This document shows, piece after piece, positions 9,187 to 21,612 of a DNA stretch of 64,000 nt; the first letter of the stretch is position 1; every line of letters starts with the position of its first letter. The position numbers and the translations under genes were made by a program. Location of the stretch: assembly GCF_003311645.1 (NCBI RefSeq), contig NZ_QEST01000235.1, positions 124,001-188,000 on the forward strand, given 5' to 3'. The notes beneath the pieces are model-generated. The model saw nothing but the letters and a program-made list of their open reading frames with translations. It did not search any database and was not told where the DNA came from. The DNA is from Streptomyces sp. PT12. Its GTDB lineage: Bacteria > Actinomycetota > Actinomycetes > Streptomycetales > Streptomycetaceae.

Positions 9187-9196
9187 AGAGCGCTCT
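9187..9196. promoter_or_regulatory. Palindrome AGAGCGCTCT, CebR/LacI-type operator candidate
   Basis: A perfect 10-bp inverted repeat whose core matches the GAGCGCTC centre of known Streptomyces CebR boxes (TGGGAGCGCTCCCA); the flanking bases differ. It lies in the AT-rich stretch about 150 bp ahead of the lacI start, where a repressor could block the promoter. The functional assignment is inferred. Confidence 0.55.
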
Positions 9197-9261
9197 CAAA
9201 AGAATCTGGTGTGATCTATTGACGCCTCTGGAGCTGAGCGGTTAACTCCCACGCACCACCG

Positions 9262-9284
9262 CCGGAACCGGTTCCGGAACCGGT
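9262..9284. promoter_or_regulatory. Two overlapping palindromes (16 and 18 bp), probable operators of the adjacent LacI protein
   Basis: 9262-9277 reads CCGGAACCGGTTCCGG, a perfect palindrome, and 9267-9284 reads ACCGGTTCCGGAACCGGT, another perfect palindrome sharing 11 bases with it. LacI-family operators are palindromes with a central CG, which both have. They lie 59 bp ahead of the lacI start, consistent with autoregulation and with control of the transporter and glucosidase downstream. Confidence 0.65.
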
Positions 9285-9342
9285 GTCGGCGCTGCCGCCG
9301 TATGTCGCGAGGCAGCCGGGTCAGCGTGCCGGGGAGGCCGCC

Positions 9343-10344
9343 ATGCGAGTCACCATCGCCGATGTCGCCCGTAACGCGGCCGTCAGCAAGACCACCGTCT
9401 CGCGCGTGCTCAACGGCAAGGGCGAGGTGGACTCCGAGACCGCGGACCGGGTCCGCGCCGTCATAGCCGAGCTCGGCTATGTGCCGAGCTCACGCGCGGT
9501 CGGCCTGGCCCGCGGCCACAGCCGCACCCTCGCCATGCTCGTCCCCTCGCTGACCTGGCCCTGGGTCGGCGAGGTGCTTCAGGGCGTCGCCGACACCGTT
9601 GAGGCGGCCGGATACGGGCTGCTCCTGTTCACCTGTAACCGCGGCGAGGTGTCGATGGCGCAGTTCACCAGCCAGGTGTCCGCGCGCGCCTTCGACGGCG
9701 TGCTGGTCATCGAGCCGGAGAACACGCTGCGTTCCATCGCCCTGCTGCACCGCCAGGGCCTGCCCATGGTCCTGGTCGACGACCGCGGCCAGCGCCCCGA
9801 CTTCCCCTCGGTGTCCACCACCAACGCCGAGGGTGCCGCCGCCGCGGCGTCCCACCTGCTCACCACCGGGCGCCGGGCCCCGCTCGTCATCACGGGGCCC
9901 CGGCACTTCGGCTGTGTCCAGGACCGGCTCACCGGCTTCGTCGGGGTGCTGCGCGAGCACGGGGTCACCCAGCCCGTGTCGCGCGTGGCCGAGGGCGACT
10001 TCACCGTCCGCTGCGGCCAGACCGTCGTCGAGCGCGCGCTCTCCGAGGGCGTCGCGTTCGACTCGGTCTTCGCGCACAACGACCTGAGCGCCACCGGCGC
10101 GCTCCACGCCCTGCGCTCGGCCGGGCGCAGGGTGCCCGACGACGTCGCCGTGATCGGGTTCGACGACATACCGATCGCCGCCTACACCGAGCCGCCCCTC
10201 ACCACGGTCCGTCAGCCGATGCGGGCCATGGGGGTCGCGGCCGCCCGAAGGATGCTCGACCACCTCGGCGGGGTCGTTCCGCTCGAGGCGGGTCCGACCG
10301 TCCTGCCCACCGAGTTCGTCATTCGGTCGTCCGCCCCCGGATGA
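9343..10344 (+). CDS. LacI-family transcriptional regulator of the beta-glucoside operon
   Basis: 333 residues from ATG 9343, with GGGGAGG just upstream; an ATG at 9283 would lie on the operators. HTH at residues 4-27 ([20 protein letters not shown]), then the hinge and a periplasmic-binding-like effector domain ending with [23 protein letters not shown]. It is complete, unlike the protein at 1030-1905. It sits immediately before the family-5 transporter and GH1 genes and carries palindromes in its leader, so it probably represses the whole block until a beta-glucoside or its product binds. Confidence 0.92.
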   Translation: MRVTIADVARNAAVSKTTVSRVLNGKGEVDSETADRVRAVIAELGYVPSSRAVGLARGHSRTLAMLVPSLTWPWVGEVLQGVADTVEAAGYGLLLFTCNRGEVSMAQFTSQVSARAFDGVLVIEPENTLRSIALLHRQGLPMVLVDDRGQRPDFPSVSTTNAEGAAAAASHLLTTGRRAPLVITGPRHFGCVQDRLTGFVGVLREHGVTQPVSRVAEGDFTVRCGQTVVERALSEGVAFDSVFAHNDLSATGALHALRSAGRRVPDDVAVIGFDDIPIAAYTEPPLTTVRQPMRAMGVAAARRMLDHLGGVVPLEAGPTVLPTEFVIRSSAPG

Positions 10345-10406
10345 CGGTCCCCCCGCCGAGTCCGACCCCACCGTTGTCCACGAGAACAGACTTCTGGAGT
10401 TACCCC

Positions 10407-12095
10407 ATGAGAGTCCGCGCGCGATCGCGCCGCACGTTGTCGACCGCAGGGAGCGCCCTGCTCAGCCTCGCGGTCCTGGCTGGCTGCTCAGGCTCGTCAG
10501 GGCCCGAGGGTCCGGGGAGCGGCGGCACCGGTGTGCTGAACGTCGGCATGCCCAACGGCCCCCAGGCCAACAACAGCAACCCCTTCCTCGACACCTCGGC
10601 CGGCGCGTCGCTCGGCTACCGGGCCATGATCTACGAGCCGCTGGCCATGACGAACGTCGTCGTGCCCGACTCGGAGCCCAAGCCGTGGCTGGCCTCGGCG
10701 TGGGAGTGGTCGGAGGACTACCGGCAGGTCTCGTTCACCATCCAGGACGGCCCGACCTGGTCGGACGACGAGGAGTTCAGCGCCGAGGACGTGGAGTTCA
10801 CGTTCGATCTCCTGATGAGCAATGACGCGCTCAACACGGCGGGGATCCCCTACGAGGACGTCGTGCTCGAGGGCGACACCGTCACCGTCTCCTTCGGCGC
10901 CTCGCAGTTCGTCAACCAGAACCGGATCCTGGACACCTACATCGTGCCCGAGCACATATGGTCCGAGGTCGGCGTGCCCGAGACCTTCGAGAACCAGGAG
11001 CCGGTCGGCACGGGCCCTTATGTGCTGGAGACCTTCACGCCGCAGACGGTGACGCTGACCCGGCGCGACACCTACTGGCAGGACCTACCGGCCGTCGAGG
11101 AGCTGCGCTACACGTCGTACAACGACAACAACGCGCAGACCACCGCCCTGGCCAACGGCGACAGCGAGTGGTCGTTCGTCTTTATGCCGGACTATGAGAA
11201 CGTCTTCATCAACCGGGACCCCGACCACCACAAGCTGTGGTTCCCCACAGGGCTTGGCATCCACGGCCTCTGGATCAACAACGAGCGCGAGCCGTTCGAC
11301 GACCCCGAGCTGCGGCGCGCCATGGGCATGGTGATCGACCGTCAGGCCATCCACGAGCAGGCGCACGCGGGCCTCTACCCCGCCCTGGAGAACCCCACGG
11401 GCCTGCCGATGCCCGCAGGTGAGTCGTTCCTCGCGCCCGAGTTCCAGGGCGCGACCCAGGAGCGCGACGTCGAAGGGGCCCGCGAGCTGCTCGAGGACGC
11501 CGGGTACCAGTTCGACGGGAACACCCTCAACACCCCCGAGGGCGAGGCCGTTTCGCTGACCCTGATCGACCCCGCGGGCTGGTCCGACTACCTGACCGCC
11601 CTGTCGATCATCTCCGACAACCTGGCCGAGATCGGCATCGAGGCGACCGTCGAGACGCAGACCGTCGACGCCTGGACCAACGCCGTCAACGCGGGCGGCT
11701 TCGACGCCACGCTGCACTGGACCAACACCGGCGCCACCCCGTACGACATGTACCAGCACATCATGGACGGGGCGAACTACAAGCCGATCGGCGAGGCGTC
11801 CCCCGCGGGCAACTTCGGCCGCTTCCGGTCCGAGGAGGCCGACCAGGCCCTTCGCGACTACGCCGAGGCCGCGGACGAGGAGACCCGCACCGAGGCCCTG
11901 TACACCCTCCAGCGCGTCCTCGTCGACGAGGTGCCGATGATCCCGACCGTCGCGGGCCCGATCGGCGCCGAGTACAGCGAGAAGAACTGGGTCGGCTGGC
12001 CGACCGAGGAGGACCCGTACGCGGCCCCGCAGCCCACCCAGCGCGGCGCGCTCGACGTCGTGCTGAACCTCGAACCGGCCAACGCGGCCGACTGA
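10407..12095 (+). CDS. Family-5 (Dpp/Opp-type) solute-binding lipoprotein, probable oligosaccharide binder
   Basis: 562 residues from ATG 10407, with GGAG seven bases upstream. The N-terminus has a twin-arginine pair (SRRTL), a hydrophobic stretch and the lipobox LAGC, giving a lipidated Cys27. The mature part is SBP_bac_5: [54 protein letters not shown]. Although the fold is typical of peptide binders, several family members (for example cellobiose binders of Thermotoga and Pyrococcus) take sugars. The adjacent LacI regulator and GH1 glucosidase favour a beta-glucoside ligand here. It acts at the outer face of the membrane. Confidence 0.88.
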   Translation: MRVRARSRRTLSTAGSALLSLAVLAGCSGSSGPEGPGSGGTGVLNVGMPNGPQANNSNPFLDTSAGASLGYRAMIYEPLAMTNVVVPDSEPKPWLASAWEWSEDYRQVSFTIQDGPTWSDDEEFSAEDVEFTFDLLMSNDALNTAGIPYEDVVLEGDTVTVSFGASQFVNQNRILDTYIVPEHIWSEVGVPETFENQEPVGTGPYVLETFTPQTVTLTRRDTYWQDLPAVEELRYTSYNDNNAQTTALANGDSEWSFVFMPDYENVFINRDPDHHKLWFPTGLGIHGLWINNEREPFDDPELRRAMGMVIDRQAIHEQAHAGLYPALENPTGLPMPAGESFLAPEFQGATQERDVEGARELLEDAGYQFDGNTLNTPEGEAVSLTLIDPAGWSDYLTALSIISDNLAEIGIEATVETQTVDAWTNAVNAGGFDATLHWTNTGATPYDMYQHIMDGANYKPIGEASPAGNFGRFRSEEADQALRDYAEAADEETRTEALYTLQRVLVDEVPMIPTVAGPIGAEYSEKNWVGWPTEEDPYAAPQPTQRGALDVVLNLEPANAAD

Positions 12096-12119
12096 CGCCG
12101 GCGCAGCCGGTCTCCCGCC

Positions 12120-12171
12120 CGCCCGTCCCCGCCGCACCTCATCCCCACGCCTGCCGCGGCGGGGGCGGGCG
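12120..12171 (+). promoter_or_regulatory. Strong intercistronic hairpin after the binding-protein gene
   Basis: CGCCCGTCCCCGCCGC (12120-12135) can pair with GCGGCGGGGGCGGGCG (12156-12171) with a single mismatch and a 20-base loop. There is no U-tract. Hairpins directly after a binding-protein gene commonly stabilise the upstream message or attenuate the permease genes, giving an excess of binding protein. That role is inferred. Confidence 0.5.
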
Positions 12172-12246
12172 CCCCTTCGCCGATCAACGACCCAGCCGCT
12201 CAACGGTCCAGCCGCTCAACGGCCGATGTACGACAGGACTCCCGTC

Positions 12247-13430
<1,184 letters not shown>

Positions 13431-13434
<4 letters not shown>

Positions 13435-14411
13435 GGTATCTGCTGCAACGCCTCGGCTTCTACCTCTTCAGCGCCTGGGCGGCCATCACCGTCAACTTCT
13501 TCATCCCCCGCATGATGCCGGGCGACCCGGTGCAGGCGCTGATCACCCGCTACCAGGGCCAGCTCAGCACCCAGGCCATCGACTCGCTGCGCACCCTCTT
13601 CGGCCTCGACCAGGAGGCGTCGCTGTGGAGCCAGTACCTCGACTACTGGGGCAACCTGTTCAGCGGCGACCTGGGGACCTCGTTCACCTACTTCCCCACC
13701 GGCGTCTCCGACATCATCAGCCAGTCCATGCCGTGGACGCTGACCCTCATGGGCATCACCACCGTCCTCAGCTTCCTGCTCGGCACCGGCATCGGCGTCT
13801 ACGCGGGCTGGCGGCGCGGCTCGTGGCTTGACGGCATGCTGCCGGTCACGACGTTCATCTCGGCCATCCCCTACTTCTGGCTCGGCCTGATCGCCATCGC
13901 CCTCTTCGCCGTGCGGTGGCCGCTCTTCCCCGCCTCAGGCGGCTATGACAACGGCCTGGTGCCCGGCTGGGACTGGGAGTTCATCTCCAGCGCGCTCTAC
14001 CACGGAACGCTGCCCGGCGTCACCATCGTCATCAGCGCCATCGCCGGCTGGATCCTCGGCATGCGCAACATGATGGTGTCCGTGTCCGCCGAGGACTACG
14101 TCCTGGTGGCGCACGCCAAGGGCCTGCCCGAGCGCCGCGTGATGTTCTCCTACGCCGCCCGCAACGCCATCCTCCCCAACATCTCCAACTTCGCCCTCTC
14201 CCTCGGCTTCATCGTCGGCGGAACGCTCCTGGTCGAGATGGTCTTCTCCTACCCGGGCATCGGCTACGTCCTCTTCCAGGGCGTCGGCGCCAAGGACTAC
14301 CCGCTCATGCAGGGCGTCTTCCTCTTCGTCACCCTCGCGGTGCTCGCCGCCAACCTGGTGGCCGACCTCGTGTACCTGCTCCTCGACCCACGCACCCGAC
14401 GGGAGGCGTAG
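13431..14411 (+). CDS. ABC transporter permease (DppB/OppB type)
   Basis: 326 residues from GTG 13431, which overlaps the preceding TGA; AAGGAGG sits at 13417-13423. It starts [20 protein letters not shown], the typical first helix of DppB permeases, followed by [12 protein letters not shown] and further membrane spans. A conserved EAA loop occurs near [17 protein letters not shown]. It forms the membrane channel together with the next gene. Confidence 0.92.
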
Positions 14412-14415
14412 CGCC

Positions 14416-16457
<2,042 letters not shown>

Positions 16458-16474
16458 CCAGGAGCGCCATCGCC

Positions 16475-17881
16475 ATGACCGCCACCACCAAGCCATCGGC
16501 CCCCGCGGCCGAGCCCCAGGCCATCCCCGGGCTGCCCCGCGACTTCCGCTGGGGCGTCGCCACGTCCTCGTACCAGATAGAGGGCGCGGTCGCCGAGGAC
16601 GGCCGCACCCCCTCCATCTGGGACACCTTCTGCCGCGTCCCCGGCGCTGTCGCGGGCGGCGAGAACGGCGACGTCGCGTGCGACCACTACCACCGGTACG
16701 CCGAGGACGTCGACCTCATCGCCGGGCTCGGCGTGGACGCCTACCGCTTCTCGCTGGCCTGGCCCCGCATCCAGCCGGGCGGCCGCGGCCCCGTCAACGC
16801 GCGTGGCATCGCGTTCTACGACCGCCTCGTCGACACCCTGCTCGACCGCGGCATCACCCCCTGGGTGACGCTGTACCACTGGGACCTGCCCCAGGATCTT
16901 GAGGACGCGGGCGGCTGGCCCGCGCGGGACACCGCGCTGCGCTTCGCCGACTACGCCGATCTTGCCCATGACGCCCTGGGCGACCGGGTCGTGCACTGGA
17001 CGACGCTGAACGAGCCCTGGTGCTCGGCGATGCTGGGCTACGACCAGGGCGTCCACGCCCCGGGGCGCAGGGACTTCGGCGCCGCGATGCACGCCGTGCA
17101 CCACCTGCTGCTCGGCCATGGCCTCGCGGCTCGGCGGCTGCGCGCCAAGGGCGGCGCCGACCTCGACCTCGGCATCACCCTCAACATGGGCCACGCCACC
17201 CCCGCGAGCGATTCGCAGGCCGACAGGGACGCCGCCCGCCGCGCCGACGGCCTGGCCGCCCGCGTCTACCTCGATCCACTGGTGCGCGGCCACTACCCCG
17301 AGGACGTCGTCGAGCACCTGGCATCCCGCGGCGTCACCCTGCCGGTCCAGGACGGCGACCTGGCCGCCATCTCGACGCCGCTCGACGTGCTGGGCATCAA
17401 CTACTACTCGAGCCACCAGTTCGCGGGCACCGCTGAGGACGGCTCGACCACCGACGCCGAAGGGCAACCGGTCGTGCGCGCCGTGCCGTTCGGCAGGCCG
17501 GTCACCGCGATGGGCTGGGAGATCGTGCCGGAGGGCCTGACCGCGCTGCTGGTCAGGCTGCACGAGGAGTACGGGCTGCCGCTGGTGATCACGGAGAACG
17601 GCGCGGCGTTCGACGACGTCGCCGAGGCGGACGGCACCGTGCACGACGCCGACCGCATCGCGTACTTCGCCGAGCACCTGCGGGCGGTCGGCGCGGCCCG
17701 CGAGGCGGGCGCCGACGTGCGCGGCTACTTCGCCTGGTCGCTGTTCGACAACTTCGAGTGGGCCTACGGCTACGACAAGAGGTTCGGCATCGTGCGCGTC
17801 GACTACGACACCCAGCGCCGGACCGTGAAGGACAGCGGCGCCTGGTACCGCGAAACGGTCCGCCTCACGCGCGGCCACTGA
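16475..17881 (+). CDS. GH1 beta-glucosidase
   Basis: 468 residues from ATG 16475 (AGGAG ten bases upstream). No signal peptide, so it acts in the cytoplasm on imported substrate. GH1 landmarks: FRWGVATSSYQIEGA near residues 24-38, TLNEPW with acid/base Glu180, and VITENGAAF with nucleophile Glu374, then WSLFDNFEWAYGY near the end. It probably hydrolyses cellobiose or other beta-glucosides taken up by the preceding transporter. Last gene of the operon, followed by a strong terminator. Confidence 0.95.
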   Translation: MTATTKPSAPAAEPQAIPGLPRDFRWGVATSSYQIEGAVAEDGRTPSIWDTFCRVPGAVAGGENGDVACDHYHRYAEDVDLIAGLGVDAYRFSLAWPRIQPGGRGPVNARGIAFYDRLVDTLLDRGITPWVTLYHWDLPQDLEDAGGWPARDTALRFADYADLAHDALGDRVVHWTTLNEPWCSAMLGYDQGVHAPGRRDFGAAMHAVHHLLLGHGLAARRLRAKGGADLDLGITLNMGHATPASDSQADRDAARRADGLAARVYLDPLVRGHYPEDVVEHLASRGVTLPVQDGDLAAISTPLDVLGINYYSSHQFAGTAEDGSTTDAEGQPVVRAVPFGRPVTAMGWEIVPEGLTALLVRLHEEYGLPLVITENGAAFDDVAEADGTVHDADRIAYFAEHLRAVGAAREAGADVRGYFAWSLFDNFEWAYGYDKRFGIVRVDYDTQRRTVKDSGAWYRETVRLTRGH

Positions 17882-17896
17882 CCGCTGCCTCCCGGA

Positions 17897-17938
17897 GGAA
17901 AGGGGGCGCGGGCCCGTGCGCCCGGCGCCCCCTTTTCC
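17897..17938 (+). terminator. Terminator after the beta-glucoside operon
   Basis: AAAGGGGGCGC (17899-17909) pairs perfectly with GCGCCCCCTTT (17925-17935) over 11 bp, and pairing may extend outward. The T-run lies in the 3' arm. It begins 15 bases after the glucosidase stop. Confidence 0.75.
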
Positions 17939-18310
17939 TTCGGGGCTCGATGAGCCCCGCGCGGATGGCATAGCGGGTCAGCTCCAGGCGGTCGCGCACG
18001 CCGAGCTTGTGCAGCAGGTTCGCGCGGTGCCGCTGCACGGTCTTGACGCTGATGACCAGGGTGTTGGCGATGTCCTGCCAGGAGTGCCCCTCGGCGACGA
18101 GCTTGAGCCCTCCTCCTCGCGGGGCGTCAGCACGCCGTCGGGCACCTCGCCGCCCGCGCGGGCGTCAGCAGCACCCGGGTGCCGCCTTCGGGCCCCGGCG
18201 CGATGTCGAGGGTGGCGCCCACCAGCGGGGCGCGCTCGCGCATGCCCCGGATCCCGGCGCCCTCGGGGGCAAGGTCGTCCACGCCGTCGCCGTCCGTGCC
18301 ATCGAACGCC
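17936..18310 (-). pseudogene. Scar of a NarL-type two-component system: kinase end joined to regulator HTH
   Basis: Read on the minus strand, 18310 to about 18160 encodes the ATPase end of a sensor kinase (GIRGMRERAPLVGATLDIAP then GTRVLLTP). Directly after it comes the linker of a response regulator (VLTPREEE, near 18140-18115) and then, one frame away, its LuxR-type HTH (LKLVAEGHSWQDIANTLVIS, KTVQRHRANLLHKLG, RLELTRYAIRAGLIEP). The receiver domain is missing, so a deletion joined the two genes. A one-base loss near 18118 (GAGG where GAGGTG is expected) adds a frameshift. No start codon or promoter is left. Confidence 0.85.
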
Positions 18311-18388
18311 GCCGCATCGCCGCGTGGGACGAGGCATGGCGCCGCACGGCCATCCGCTGGACCCTGCCGTCCTGAGGTGAACCGCCGC

Positions 18389-19825
18389 TCAGGCGCTCTC
18401 CTCGGAGCGGTCGCCGCCCCAGAGGGTGTGGAACGAGCCCTCCCTGTCGGTCCGTTCATAGGTGTGCGCGCCGAAGTAGTCCCGCAGGCCCTGCACCAGC
18501 GCCGCGGGCAGCCGCCCCGCGCGCAGCGCGTCGTAGTAGGCGAGCGCCGCGGAGAAGCCGGGCGCGGGCACGCCGAGCTCCGTCGCCTGCGCGACGACAT
18601 GGCGCCACGCGTTCTGCGCCTCGTCGAGCGCCCGCAGGAACGTCGGGTCCGTGAGCAGCGTCACGGGCGCCCTGCCCCCGCTGTAGGCGGAGCGGATCTC
18701 GTCGAGGAAGCGCGCCCTGATGATGCAGCCGCCGCGCCAGATCGCGGCGACCGCGCCCCGGTCGATGTCCCAGCCATACTCCCGGCTGCCCGTCTGGATC
18801 AGGTGCCAGCCCTGGGCGTAGGCCACGATCTTCGAGGCGTACAGCGCCTGTTCGACGTTGTCGGTGAACCGCCGCGCATCGTCGGGGTGCAGCTCGGGCC
18901 GCGCCGGGCCGGGCAGCCCGGCCGCCGCGTCGCGCAGCTCGGTGTGGCCGGAGAGCGAGCGGGCGAAGACGGCCTCGGCGATGCCCGAGACCGGCACCCC
19001 CAGGTCGAGCGCGGTCTGCACCGTCCAGCGCCCCGTGCCCTTCTGCTCGGCCCGGTCGGCCACCACGTCGATGAACGGCCCTCCCGTGGCGGCGTCGGCG
19101 TGGGCCAGCACCTCGGCGGTGATCTGGATGAGATACGAGTCGAGCCGCCCTTCGTTCCAGCCGCGGAAGACGTCCGCGATCCGGTCCGGGGCGTATCCGG
19201 CGACCTTGCGGAGCAGGTCGTAGGACTCGGCGATGAGCTGCATGTCGGCGTACTCGATGCCGTTGTGCACCATCTTGACGAAGTGGCCCGCGCCGTCGGG
19301 GCCGATGTGGGTGCAGCACGGCTCGCCGTTCACCTGGGCGGCGATGCTCTCAAGCAGCGGGCCGAGCGCCTGGTACGCCTCGCGGGAGCCGCCCGGCATG
19401 ATGCTCGGGCCGCGCAGCGCGCCCTCCTCGCCGCCCGAGATGCCGCAGCCGACGAAGTGCAGGCCGCGCTCCTTGAGCGCGGCCTCCCTGCGCCTGGTGT
19501 CCTGGAAGTGCGCGTTCCCGCCGTCCATGATCATGTCGCCTGGTTCGAGCAGCGGCGCGAACTCGTCGATCACCGCGTCGGTCGCGGGGCCCGCGTTCAC
19601 CATGATCACCAGCCGCCTCGGGCGTCGCAGCGCGGCGACCAGGTCGCGGGGCGACTGCGCGGGCACGAAGGCGCCCTCGCCGCCGAACTCGTCGATCATC
19701 CGCCTCATGCGCGACACCGTCCGGTTGTGAACGGCAACGGTGTGCCCGTGGCGGGCGAAGTTCCGCGCGAGGTTGCGGCCCATCACCCCGAGCCCGGTCA
19801 CCCCGATGTGCGCCTGCTCCGCCAT
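18389..19825 (-). CDS. gnd: 6-phosphogluconate dehydrogenase, decarboxylating
   Basis: 478 residues from ATG 19825, with AAGGGG upstream. NADP-binding GVTGLGVMGRNLARN at the start, HNRT next, MDGGNAHFQDT, then the substrate signature FVGCGISGGEEGALRGPSIM and GAGHFVKMVHNGIEYADMQ. The length is that of the classical homodimeric long-chain enzyme. It oxidises 6-phosphogluconate to ribulose 5-phosphate and CO2, making NADPH. Glucose dehydrogenase (30.5 kb), the gluconate permease remnant (30.0 kb) and transketolase (3.9 kb) suggest an oxidative glucose/gluconate route once assembled in this region. Confidence 0.96.
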   Translation of the reverse strand: MAEQAHIGVTGLGVMGRNLARNFARHGHTVAVHNRTVSRMRRMIDEFGGEGAFVPAQSPRDLVAALRRPRRLVIMVNAGPATDAVIDEFAPLLEPGDMIMDGGNAHFQDTRRREAALKERGLHFVGCGISGGEEGALRGPSIMPGGSREAYQALGPLLESIAAQVNGEPCCTHIGPDGAGHFVKMVHNGIEYADMQLIAESYDLLRKVAGYAPDRIADVFRGWNEGRLDSYLIQITAEVLAHADAATGGPFIDVVADRAEQKGTGRWTVQTALDLGVPVSGIAEAVFARSLSGHTELRDAAAGLPGPARPELHPDDARRFTDNVEQALYASKIVAYAQGWHLIQTGSREYGWDIDRGAVAAIWRGGCIIRARFLDEIRSAYSGGRAPVTLLTDPTFLRALDEAQNAWRHVVAQATELGVPAPGFSAALAYYDALRAGRLPAALVQGLRDYFGAHTYERTDREGSFHTLWGGDRSEESA

Positions 19826-19837
19826 GTCGTCGGCCCC

Positions 19838-19921
19838 TTTCCTCGGTCGTTTCCTCGGTCGTTTCCTCGGTCGTTTCCACGGCCGTTTCCACGGCCGTTT
19901 CGTCGGCCGTCTCGTCGCTCG
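19838..19921. repeat. Seven tandem 12-bp units upstream of gnd
   Basis: Unit TTTCCTCGGTCG repeated three times exactly (19838-19873), then TTTCCACGGCCG twice, TTTCGTCGGCCG once and a degenerate seventh unit. It lies directly upstream of the gnd ribosome binding site and covers the expected promoter/leader region. The graded divergence indicates expansion by slippage. Confidence 0.9.
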
Positions 19922-20088
19922 TTCGCCCCCCGGGTGCCCCGTCGGAACCCCTCGTGCACGTCCGCGTGCCCGCCGAGCCGCCGATGCGCTGTTTTGCGGT
20001 GGTTTCGCCCTGTTCGCCGAGGTAACCCGGGGCTATACGGCTCCGCCGTCAGGGATGAGGGCGAAGAGGGCAGGGAGAGGGAGAGACC

Positions 20089-20580
20089 ATGACGCAGGCT
20101 GCGCGGTCGGGCACCGAGCGTGTCCGCGGGACCGCGGACGAGGCCAGGGGCCAGGCGCGCGCCGCGGCCGCCGAGCTGCGGGGGCGCTTCGCCGAGGAGG
20201 CGGGCGTCCAGGCCAGGGGCGCGGCGGGCGCCGTGCGCCGGTGGGCCGACGACATCGCGGGGCTCGCGGAGAACGCGCCGGGCGACTCCCCGGCCCGCGG
20301 TCTGGCCGCGCGGGCCGCCGAGACCGGGCACCGCGCCGCCGACCGCCTCGACCAGCGCGGCGTCGACGGGCTGGTGGACGAGCTGCGGGACTTCGCCCGC
20401 CGCCGCCCCGCCGCGTTCATCGGCGGCGCCGCGCTCGCGGGCTTCGCCGTAGGCCGCCTGGTCAGGGCGGGCCGCGCCGCGGCGGCCGACGCGCCGGGCG
20501 CGGCGGGGCGGGACGGCGGTGCGCAGCGGGACGGCGGTGCGCAGCCCGGGCCCAAACGCGTCGAGCGCCCGGAGGTGTGA
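20089..20580 (+). CDS. Ala/Arg-rich protein with C-terminal membrane segment, first of an envelope cluster
   Basis: 163 residues from ATG 20089 with a GGGAGAGGGAGAG leader. Residues 1-110 are amphipathic helix rich in Ala, Arg and Glu, and one hydrophobic span (FIGGAALAGFAVGRLVRAG) follows near residues 112-130, with a repetitive GGAQRDGGAQ tail. No enzyme motif is visible. It is followed by a holin-X-like and a DUF3618 protein in one overlapping transcript, a recurrent actinobacterial trio thought to act at the membrane under stress. The function is unknown. Confidence 0.7.
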   Translation: MTQAARSGTERVRGTADEARGQARAAAAELRGRFAEEAGVQARGAAGAVRRWADDIAGLAENAPGDSPARGLAARAAETGHRAADRLDQRGVDGLVDELRDFARRRPAAFIGGAALAGFAVGRLVRAGRAAAADAPGAAGRDGGAQRDGGAQPGPKRVERPEV

Positions 20581-20581
20581 C

Positions 20582-20998
20582 ATGGCGACCGCGCCGGGGG
20601 ACGCCGGGCCGAGGGACGCCGGGAGGCCGACGCCGCGCGACGGCTCCCTCAGGGGCGCCCTCGCCGGGGTCACGGCCGACACCCAACGCCTCTTCCGGCA
20701 GGAGATCGAGCTGGCCAAGGCCGAGGCGCGCCAGGAGGCGGCGTCCGCGGCCCTGGCCGCGGGCCTGTTCGGCGGGGCCGGGTTCGCCGCGTGCATGGTG
20801 GCCGTCCTCGGCTCGCTCGCGGGCGCGTTCGGTCTCGCCCATGTGATGGACGCCGCCTTCGCCGCCCTCGTCGTCGCGGGCGCGTGGCTGGTCATCGGCG
20901 CCGCGCTGTTCGCCGCGGGCCGCGCCAGGGCCCGCGCGCTCTCCGCGCGTCCGCCCGGCACCCGAACCGGTGAGACCCGCGAGGAGGAGACGCCATGA
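20582..20998 (+). CDS. Phage holin-X/DUF1469-family membrane protein
   Basis: 138 residues from ATG 20582, directly after the preceding stop. An N-terminal amphipathic helix (TQRLFRQEIELAKAEARQEA) precedes two hydrophobic hairpins (AGFAACMVAVLGSLAGAFGL and AFAALVVAGAWLVIGAALFA), the DUF1469 pattern. Despite the name, such genes in actinobacterial chromosomes are not phage lysis genes. The stop overlaps the next ATG (ATGA). Confidence 0.82.
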   Translation: MATAPGDAGPRDAGRPTPRDGSLRGALAGVTADTQRLFRQEIELAKAEARQEAASAALAAGLFGGAGFAACMVAVLGSLAGAFGLAHVMDAAFAALVVAGAWLVIGAALFAAGRARARALSARPPGTRTGETREEETP

Positions 20999-21444
20999 GC
21001 CTGACCCCCGACCGCATCAGGGCCGACATCGAGGCCACCCGCGCCGAGCTGGCCGCCGACCTCGACGAGCTGGCGTCGCACGCGTCCCCGCGCGGGGTGG
21101 CCCGCCGCGGCGGCGAGCACCTGCGCGAGTCCGCGTCCCAGCTCAGGGAGCGGATCGAGCGGATGACCCCCGCGCGCGAGGGCCGCGCCCCGCGCGCCCC
21201 GGGGCGAGGCGACCGGGGCTCGGGCGGCCAACTGGCCGCGGGCGTCATCGCGTTCGGCGCGGGGCTGCTGGCCGCCGCGCTGGCCCCCGGCACCCGACCG
21301 GAGGAACGCGCCGCCGCCGAGCCGCTGCGGGAGGCGTCCGTGGACGCGGCCCAGCGCCTTGGCAGGGACACCGGCGACACGGCGCGGCGGGCCGTCCGCA
21401 CCGTCCGCGACGCCGGGGAACGCCCCCCTGGCCCCGACGGCTGA
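20995..21444 (+). CDS. DUF3618 domain protein
   Basis: 149 residues from ATG 20995, overlapping the preceding stop, with GAGGAGGAG upstream. The N-terminus TPDRIRADIEATRAELAADL is the DUF3618 signature; one membrane span (GVIAFGAGLLAAALAPG) lies in the second half. It is translationally coupled to the two genes before it. The biochemical role is unknown. Confidence 0.82.
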   Translation: MSLTPDRIRADIEATRAELAADLDELASHASPRGVARRGGEHLRESASQLRERIERMTPAREGRAPRAPGRGDRGSGGQLAAGVIAFGAGLLAAALAPGTRPEERAAAEPLREASVDAAQRLGRDTGDTARRAVRTVRDAGERPPGPDG

Positions 21445-21612
21445 CCGCCGCGGCGCCGCGCGACAGGACCGAGCCAAGACCGCGACACGACCGAGCCAAG
21501 GGCCGCCACCGCGGCCTCCGCCCACCACCGCGGCCTCCGCCCACCACACCGGTCGAGCGCCCCGCCGGGTGACCCGGGTCCCCCGGCGGGAATCCTGGCG
21601 CAGACTGGACCC

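Larger units (their letters stand above)
8925..9342. other. Intergenic control region upstream of the lacI/beta-glucoside operon
   Basis: I see no gene in these 418 bases; the 73-codon frame on the minus strand has no recognisable product. Between 9130 and 9240 the sequence turns AT-rich (for example around TAAAAGGATTTATC and CAAAAGAATCTGG), unlike the rest of the region, as expected for a promoter. It contains the palindromes at 9187-9196 and 9262-9284. Confidence 0.6.

Noticed and set aside
19838-19921. CRISPR array
   Set aside because: The 12-bp units are directly adjacent with no spacers, and there are no cas genes.
20089-21444. Phage lysis cassette (because of the holin-X-like gene)
   Set aside because: No endolysin or other phage gene; the DUF1469-DUF3618 arrangement is a chromosomal actinobacterial cluster.
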